Source: Gammaproteobacteria bacterium (GTDB lineage Bacteria > Pseudomonadota > Gammaproteobacteria > Steroidobacterales > Woeseiaceae). From it: DNA of 64,000 nt. The stretch covers positions 1-64,000 of the forward strand of contig QOPG01000002.1 of the NCBI GenBank assembly GCA_003331585.1, given 5' to 3'. The notes below the pieces were generated by a model. That model saw only the letters and a list, made by a program, of their open reading frames with translations, did not search any database and had not been told where the DNA came from. A program made the position numbers and the translations under genes. Below are positions 57,827-64,000 of this stretch, one piece after another; position 1 is the first letter of the stretch, and every line of letters starts with the position of its first letter.

Positions 57827-59170
57827 TCAGTTTCGTGAGCGATTAAAATGCAATCTTTTGCCCGGAATTGAATCGTTAAGTTTACCGTCACTATATGCAA
57901 TAACCCCATTTACAATTGTTGTCTGAATGGAAGAGCTGAAAGTATGACCTTCAAAGGGTGACCACTGGCATTTGTAAAGAATATTATCTTTGTTTACTTT
58001 GTAAGGTTTTTCGGTATCCACCAATACTAAGTCAGCATAATACCCTTCTCTAATATACCCTCTATCAATCACACCGAACAAATCTGCAGGGGCATGACAA
58101 GCCTTTTCTACTATTAATTCATGGGTAATCTCTCCACGCCGAGCAAGATCAAACAGCATTGGGAGTGCATGCTGTACAAGAGGTAATCCCGCGGGTGTAT
58201 TAAAATAACTACCAGATTTCTCTTCAAGGGTATGGGGCGCATGATCTGTCGCAATAACATCCAATTTACCGGAGTTTAGTGCTTGAATTAGTGCTTCTCG
58301 GTCACTTTTTTTCTTTATAGCAGGGTTGCACTTTATTAGAGCGCCTTTTTCGGGATAACTGCTCTCATCAAACCAAAGATGGTGAACGCAGACTTCAGCA
58401 GTTATTCGTTTCTCAGATCTGTGTTTCGTTGAAAATAATTCCATTTCTTTTGCAGTTGTCAGGTGCAGAATATGTAATAGAGCATCATATTTTTTTGCTA
58501 ACTCATAGGTATTTCTGGATGATCTATAACAAACCTCATCGGAACGAATGTATGGATGTTCTGACATTGGAACATCATCGCCGTATTTTTCTCTCGCTTT
58601 TTTTTCGTTTTCCCATATTAACGGGGAATCCTCACAATGTGTCACAACGATTATTGGTGCATGCTCAAATAATAGCTCCAATGCCTCAGGATCATCAACC
58701 AATAGGTCACCTGTGGAGGCGCCTAAAAAAGCTTTTATCCCACACGCATCATCAACCTCTATGGACTTTATATCTTCAATATTTGTGTTTGTTGCACCCA
58801 AATAAAAACTGTAATTTGCCCTACATCGATCCTTAGCCAATCCATATTTGTTGCGCAAAGCTTGTTTATTTGTTGTTTGAGGGTCTACATTTGGCATCTC
58901 CATAAAACTAGTGATACCTCCTGCAACTGCTGCAGCAGACTCTGTAGCTAGATCGGCTTTATGCGTCAGACCAGGTTCGCGGAAATGATCCTGATCATCA
59001 ATCATACCTGGGATTAAAAATCGGCCTTGAGCGTCAATCTCGCAAACATTATTATCAACTGTTATTGATGGTGAAATCTTAGCAATTCTTTCTCCGTCGA
59101 TAAGAACATCAGACTCATTGATTGAGCCTTCGTTTATCATTCTCGCATTTCTAATTATTGTTTTACTCAA
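57827..59170 (-). CDS. pyrC: Dihydroorotase, type I
   Basis: IDAQGRFLIPGMIDDQDHFREPGLTHKADLATESAAAVAGGITSFMEMPNVDPQT; CGIKAFLGASTGDL; HCEDSPL; LHILHLTTAKE; VIATDHAPHTLEEK. Confidence 0.9.
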   Translation of the reverse strand: MSKTIIRNARMINEGSINESDVLIDGERIAKISPSITVDNNVCEIDAQGRFLIPGMIDDQDHFREPGLTHKADLATESAAAVAGGITSFMEMPNVDPQTTNKQALRNKYGLAKDRCRANYSFYLGATNTNIEDIKSIEVDDACGIKAFLGASTGDLLVDDPEALELLFEHAPIIVVTHCEDSPLIWENEKKAREKYGDDVPMSEHPYIRSDEVCYRSSRNTYELAKKYDALLHILHLTTAKEMELFSTKHRSEKRITAEVCVHHLWFDESSYPEKGALIKCNPAIKKKSDREALIQALNSGKLDVIATDHAPHTLEEKSGSYFNTPAGLPLVQHALPMLFDLARRGEITHELIVEKACHAPADLFGVIDRGYIREGYYADLVLVDTEKPYKVNKDNILYKCQWSPFEGHTFSSSIQTTIVNGVIAYSDGKLNDSIPGKRLHFNRSRN

Positions 59171-59325
59171 AAGTGACTCTCTTTATGTTTTATAATGAAT
59201 AATAATTGTAAATTTTATATTAAAATAATGTGCTTATATATACGAGAAAATAGCAAACTAATTTTAAATCTTATTATTTTAAAAGATTAACAAAATCATG
59301 AATTATAATTTAGGATAGACTAATC

Positions 59326-62058
59326 ATGTTTAGAACATTAAAAATATTTTTATTCCCTTTTTTCATATTACAAACAGCAATCGGTGCAAATATGGTCGAC
59401 ATTAATTACGAAGAATTCAAACTGGATAATGGCCTAAGATTAATTGTACATGAAGATCATAAAGCACCAATCGTAGCTATAAATTTGTGGTATCACGTCG
59501 GCTCAAAAAATGAGGTGAAAGGCAAAACTGGTTTTGCCCATTTATTTGAACATTTAATGTTCAATGGAAGCGAAAACTATAATGATGAGTTCTTCAAACC
59601 ATTTGAGCGTGTAGGTGCAACTAATATGAATGGAACAACCTACTTTGACCGCACAAATTACTTTGAAAATGTACCGAATACAGCCCTTGATATGGCTCTT
59701 TGGATGGAATCAGATCGAATGGGTCATATGCTTGGAGCTATTACGCAAGAAAGATTGGATGAACAAAGAGGTGTAGTTCAAAACGAAAAAAGACAAGGGG
59801 ATAACCAGCCATATGGAATGGTGGAATATCATCTATTAGAGGGTATTTTTCCTAAGGATCATCCGTATTCTTGGAGCACTATTGGATCAATGGAAGATTT
59901 AGATTCTGCAAGTTTAGATGATGTTCATAGTTGGTTTAAAAAATATTACGGTCCGAATAATGCTGTGATTGTAATTGCTGGTGATGTTAATCCAGAAGAA
60001 GTTTTCCAAAAAGTCAAAAAATACTTTGGTGACATAGAGCCATCACCACCGGTAAATAAATTACTTGATTGGACAGTCAGATTGGATACTAATAAACGAG
60101 AAATTATTAAAGATGATGTCCCACAAATACGAATTCACAAAGCATGGGGCGGTCCCGCATTTCGCGATCTTGATTCGGATGTACTGCAACTCATCGATAT
60201 TATTCTTACTTCAGGAAAAACATCACGCTTATACAATCGATTAGTATATAAAGATCAGATTGCAACCGACGTTGACTCTTATCAATTTGCAGGTGATATA
60301 GGAGGGTTTTATTATATTCAATCTTCAGTTCAACCAAATGGAAATCACGAAGCTGTTAAATTAGCCATGAATGAAGAGATTGAGAGATTCTTGGAAGACG
60401 GACCAACAAAAGCGGAGTTGAGAAGAGCTAAAATGAAATTGACTTCAAGTTTTATCAGAGGTCTTGAAAAAGTTGGAGGATTTGGAGGTAAATCAGACAT
60501 ACTTGCACAGAACGCAGTATACACCGGTGACCCTGGGTACTATAAAAAATCATTTAGTGCCATTGAAAATGCTACTCAAAAAAGCATTCTTTCTGTAGCA
60601 AAAAAATGGCTGGGTAAAGGTTCTTATAACCTTGAAGTTCATCCATCACAAAAGCTTAGCTCTATTGGAAGCGGGGCTGATCGATCTTCAGTTCCGGAAA
60701 CAAAAACATTCCCTGAGAGCGAATTCATTGAGTTTGAGAGAGATAGGTTATCAAATGGATTGGAATTAATTGTGGCAGAACAAAAAAATGCTCCAATTGT
60801 AAGTTTTAATCTTCTTTTGGACGCAGGATACGCTTCAGATCAATTTTCTGAACCTGGCACATCCAGCCTCACTATGTCGATGTTAGATGAGGGAACAAAA
60901 AAAATGGATGCTCTTAAAATCAGTGATAAAGCTGCTGAAATAGGCGCAATCATAGGTTCTGGATCCGGTATTGATAACTCCTCAGTAACATTGAATGCAC
61001 TTAAGGAAAATCTTGATGAATCATTGGAATTATATACAGATATCATTTTAAATCCGAGTTTTCCTGAAGCAGAATTAGAAAGATTAAGAAACCAAAAATT
61101 AGCGCAAATACAGCAAGAAAAAAATCAACCATTTGGTATTGCTCTTCGAGTTCTTCCTGAACTTTTATATGGGAAAAATCATGCATATTCACTCCCTTTA
61201 ACAGGATCTGGAACTGAGGAATCAATTAAAAAAATAACAAGAGAATCATTGGTCGATTATCACAATAAATGGTTTAAACCTAATAATGCTTCCTTGATTA
61301 TAGTTGGTGATATTTCAATGGGTGAAATAAAGCCAAGACTGGAGAAATATTTCAAAAACTGGTCTTCGGCCGAAATACCACAAAAAAATATAAATCCTGT
61401 TGAGGTCGCTGAAAATGAAGTCATCTATTTGATAGATCGACCTGGAGCTCAGCAATCGATCGTACTAGCTGCAAATATAGCACCAAGTCCGAGTGACTCA
61501 GATGAATTAGCTATAGAGTCAATGAATGACATCATTGGTGGTTCATTTACATCTAGGATAAATATGAACCTCCGAGAAGATAAAGGCTGGGCATATGGTG
61601 CTCGCTCTCTTCTACTTAAAACTAAAGGCCAGCGTCCGTTTATTGCTTATGCACCGGTTCAAACTGATAAGACTTCTGAATCAATTACAGAAATTAAGAA
61701 TGAGCTATCAAGTTACCTTAATGCTAAACCTGCGACAGAGGAAGAAATTCAAAAAGTAAAAGACAACAATACCCTTAGTCTTCCCGGAAGATGGGAGACA
61801 ATCAGAGCGATCTCATCTGATTTATCACAAATAGTCACGTATGGACTGCCTGATAATTATTGGGGTACCTATACAGAAAATGTTCGAGGCCTGACCAAAG
61901 AGAGACTTACTAAAGCTGCTAAGGAAGCAATTAAACCAGAAAACTTAATATGGGTTATTGTTGGAGACCTGAGTGAGATAGAAGATAAAGTTAGGCAACT
62001 AGATATAAAAAATATCATAAATTTAGACGCAGATGGAAAAGAGCAAAATACCAAGTGA
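59326..62058 (+). CDS. M16-family zinc protease, two-domain, exported
   Basis: N-terminal signal; inverted zinc motif HLFEHLMFNGS; second M16-like half RLSNGLELIVAEQKNAPIVSFNLLLDAGYASD lacking HxxEH. Confidence 0.93.
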   Translation: MFRTLKIFLFPFFILQTAIGANMVDINYEEFKLDNGLRLIVHEDHKAPIVAINLWYHVGSKNEVKGKTGFAHLFEHLMFNGSENYNDEFFKPFERVGATNMNGTTYFDRTNYFENVPNTALDMALWMESDRMGHMLGAITQERLDEQRGVVQNEKRQGDNQPYGMVEYHLLEGIFPKDHPYSWSTIGSMEDLDSASLDDVHSWFKKYYGPNNAVIVIAGDVNPEEVFQKVKKYFGDIEPSPPVNKLLDWTVRLDTNKREIIKDDVPQIRIHKAWGGPAFRDLDSDVLQLIDIILTSGKTSRLYNRLVYKDQIATDVDSYQFAGDIGGFYYIQSSVQPNGNHEAVKLAMNEEIERFLEDGPTKAELRRAKMKLTSSFIRGLEKVGGFGGKSDILAQNAVYTGDPGYYKKSFSAIENATQKSILSVAKKWLGKGSYNLEVHPSQKLSSIGSGADRSSVPETKTFPESEFIEFERDRLSNGLELIVAEQKNAPIVSFNLLLDAGYASDQFSEPGTSSLTMSMLDEGTKKMDALKISDKAAEIGAIIGSGSGIDNSSVTLNALKENLDESLELYTDIILNPSFPEAELERLRNQKLAQIQQEKNQPFGIALRVLPELLYGKNHAYSLPLTGSGTEESIKKITRESLVDYHNKWFKPNNASLIIVGDISMGEIKPRLEKYFKNWSSAEIPQKNINPVEVAENEVIYLIDRPGAQQSIVLAANIAPSPSDSDELAIESMNDIIGGSFTSRINMNLREDKGWAYGARSLLLKTKGQRPFIAYAPVQTDKTSESITEIKNELSSYLNAKPATEEEIQKVKDNNTLSLPGRWETIRAISSDLSQIVTYGLPDNYWGTYTENVRGLTKERLTKAAKEAIKPENLIWVIVGDLSEIEDKVRQLDIKNIINLDADGKEQNTK

Positions 62059-62082
62059 ATTTTCATGAACCGATAAAATACT

Positions 62083-63597
62083 GTGAATAAAATTAATTAC
62101 ACTCATTTGATAGATGAAGCTGATGTATACAGCGTAGCAAAAAAATCGCCACTGAATCATGCATTAATCATCTCTTCTAAGCTAAATAATAAAATTTTAT
62201 TAAAAAGAGAAGATATGCAAAGGACTTTTTCTTTTAAAGTTCGAGGTGCAATTAATAAAATCAATCAATTAAATAAAGAGGACCTTAAAAATGGTGTAGT
62301 TTGCAGCTCTGCTGGAAATCATGCCCAAGGCGTTGCTTTAGCATCTCAAATACATAAAACTCAAGCTTTTATAGTCATGCCTCAAACAACTCCAAGTATA
62401 AAAATTGATGCAGTTAAGTCGCTTGGAGCCAATGTGATCCTTTATGGGGATAATTATGATGAGGCTTTCAAAAAAGCCAAAGAACTAGAAAAAGAGAAAT
62501 CACTGATATTTATTCATCCTTTTGATGATCCTCATGTAATTGCAGGACAGGGAACAATAGCAAAAGAAATTCTTGAGGAAGTTGATGAAAATATAGATGC
62601 AATTTTTGTGCCCATTGGAGGCGGTGGTTTGATATCCGGTATAGCAGCGTATATTAAGGAAAAAAGAAGTGAAATAAATATTATTGGAGTTGAACCAGAA
62701 GATTCTGCCAGTATGAAAATCGCATTAGAAAAGGGAAAGCCAATAAAATTGGATCATGTTGGTATATTCGCTGATGGTGTTGCAGTAAAAAAAGTTGGTG
62801 ATGAAACTTTTAAAATATGCAAAAAACATCTAGATGAAATAATCACCGTTAACACAGATCAAATTTGTGCAGCAATCCAATCTATTTATGAAGATACTCG
62901 CACAATTGTTGAGCCTGCTGGAGCACTATCAATCGCAGGCATAACCAAATATGTAGCTAGAAATCAATGTTCAAAAAAAACATTTGTCGGGATAAATTGC
63001 GGTGCTAATGTCAATTTTGACCGACTCAGGCATATTGCTGAAAGATCAGCTATAGGAAAACAAAGTGAAATCATATTAGCAGTTGAAATTGATGAGAAAC
63101 CAGGAAGTTTCAAAAAGTTCTGCAAATCAATTGGTAAAAGAAATATCACAGAATTCAATTATCGATACAATAATGATAGATTTGCTAGAGTATTTGTGGG
63201 TGTCAGTTTGGGTGGTAATCCAAATGAGCGAAGTGAGATTATTAATCAAATTAATAATTCGGGATATAAAGTTTTTGATCTCAGTGAAAATGAGATGGCT
63301 AAACTTCACATTCGTCATATGGTCGGTGGAAGAGCATCAATTAATAATGAACACTTATTCAGATTTGAATTTCCAGAAAGGCCAGGCGCCCTCCTAGAAT
63401 TCTTGGATTCCATTGGAAATGATTGGAATATCAGCCTGTTTCACTACCGAAACCATGGCTCAGACTTTGGAAGAATTCTCACAGGAATTCAAGCTAGCTC
63501 TGAGCAAATGAACCAACTAAATGAATATCTTTCAAAATTAGGTTATAGATATTGGGAAGAAACTTCCAATCCAGCATATACAATGTTTTTAGCTTAA
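62083..63597 (+). CDS. ilvA: Threonine ammonia-lyase, biosynthetic (GTG start)
   Basis: ILLKREDMQRTFSFKVRGAINKI; SSAGNHAQGVALAS; VPIGGGGLISGIAAYIK; two C-terminal ACT-like regions. Confidence 0.96.
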   Translation: MNKINYTHLIDEADVYSVAKKSPLNHALIISSKLNNKILLKREDMQRTFSFKVRGAINKINQLNKEDLKNGVVCSSAGNHAQGVALASQIHKTQAFIVMPQTTPSIKIDAVKSLGANVILYGDNYDEAFKKAKELEKEKSLIFIHPFDDPHVIAGQGTIAKEILEEVDENIDAIFVPIGGGGLISGIAAYIKEKRSEINIIGVEPEDSASMKIALEKGKPIKLDHVGIFADGVAVKKVGDETFKICKKHLDEIITVNTDQICAAIQSIYEDTRTIVEPAGALSIAGITKYVARNQCSKKTFVGINCGANVNFDRLRHIAERSAIGKQSEIILAVEIDEKPGSFKKFCKSIGKRNITEFNYRYNNDRFARVFVGVSLGGNPNERSEIINQINNSGYKVFDLSENEMAKLHIRHMVGGRASINNEHLFRFEFPERPGALLEFLDSIGNDWNISLFHYRNHGSDFGRILTGIQASSEQMNQLNEYLSKLGYRYWEETSNPAYTMFLA

Positions 63598-64000
63598 AAA
63601 ATCCTCAATTGTACTGGCAAGTGTTTCTGGATTTTCCAGATGTATCATATGGCCTGCGTCGGGTATTTCGACTATCTGTGAATTAGAAAAGATCGAACTC
63701 CTTTCTTTATTCTTCATTGTATCTAGTTGTTCTTTAAAATTAGTATTCTTACCAAAAATAAATATTATATTTGCTTGAATTAGACTCCAGCATGCTTCAG
63801 CTTCATTTCTTCGATATTGAACAGCATTAGGTAGCTTGTGAAAGGGATCTGCCCTAAGTTTTATTTTGCCTGATTCGTGCTTCATTGCCCACTCATTCGC
63901 TACAAACATAGCTACATCTTTACTCATTTTTGGGTTTCTTTTTAGTAGCTTTTCAGCGAGCTCATCGAATGTTTTATATTCGCTAAATTTTTGATCACAA
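63589..64000 (-). CDS. Alpha/beta hydrolase, C-terminal part (continues past window end)
   Basis: Frame stays open upstream of the track Met to base 64000 (..CDQKFSEYKTFDELAEKLLKRNPKMSKDVAM); IIFIFGKNTNF..VEIPDAGHMIHLENPETLASTIEDFL is a typical hydrolase C-terminus. Confidence 0.8.
   Translation of the reverse strand, partial: CDQKFSEYKTFDELAEKLLKRNPKMSKDVAMFVANEWAMKHESGKIKLRADPFHKLPNAVQYRRNEAEACWSLIQANIIFIFGKNTNFKEQLDTMKNKERSSIFSNSQIVEIPDAGHMIHLENPETLASTIEDFLS

Noticed and set aside
58429-58836. 135-aa + strand ORF
   Set aside because: Antisense to dihydroorotase, which is complete and has all metal-site motifs.
1-64000. CRISPR arrays, restriction-modification, toxin-antitoxin, phage or transposon genes
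   Set aside because: Looked for repeat-spacer patterns and typical proteins; none seen. The only clear tandem repeat is the 20-bp array near 15.1 kb, which has no spacers.

Overview
The window is a densely coding, AT-rich bacterial chromosome segment with short gaps, many 1-28 nt gene overlaps and no visible phage, transposase, integrase or CRISPR. Gene content and order (gshB-ruvX-pyrB-yggS-yggT, lpxL-kdkA-heptosyltransferase-waaF-hldD, htpG, dacB, ampD, rsmE) suggest a small-genome, probably marine gammaproteobacterium; this assignment is inference. About 0-24 kb is mostly housekeeping: B12 uptake, glutathione and pyrimidine biosynthesis, LPS core assembly. About 24-48 kb is accessory metabolism. 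It holds two isopenicillin-N-synthase-like 2OG/Fe(II) oxygenases, many PLP enzymes (one with a Tat signal), a hydantoin/dihydropyrimidine-type operon with a Tat-signal M20 hydrolase, a PQQ dehydrogenase, and a pseudouridine catabolism pair whose kinase carries an HTH domain. A tRNA-Arg(TCG) lies at about 48.4 kb. The last 16 kb includes a 2-oxoacid:ferredoxin oxidoreductase operon, a dihydroorotase, an M16 protease and ilvA. The best candidates for follow-up are: the 33.3-39.2 kb hydantoin-like operon; the HTH-kinase pseudouridine locus with a perfect inverted repeat just before its start codon; the 20-bp tandem repeat joining two convergent LPS genes; the HTH plus methyltransferase-fold protein at 48.5-49.9 kb; the membrane-anchored HhH protein beside an HU-like gene; and the Lys-rich tail on HtpG. 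No clearly new system is proven. All family calls are by eye from translations, with no database search.
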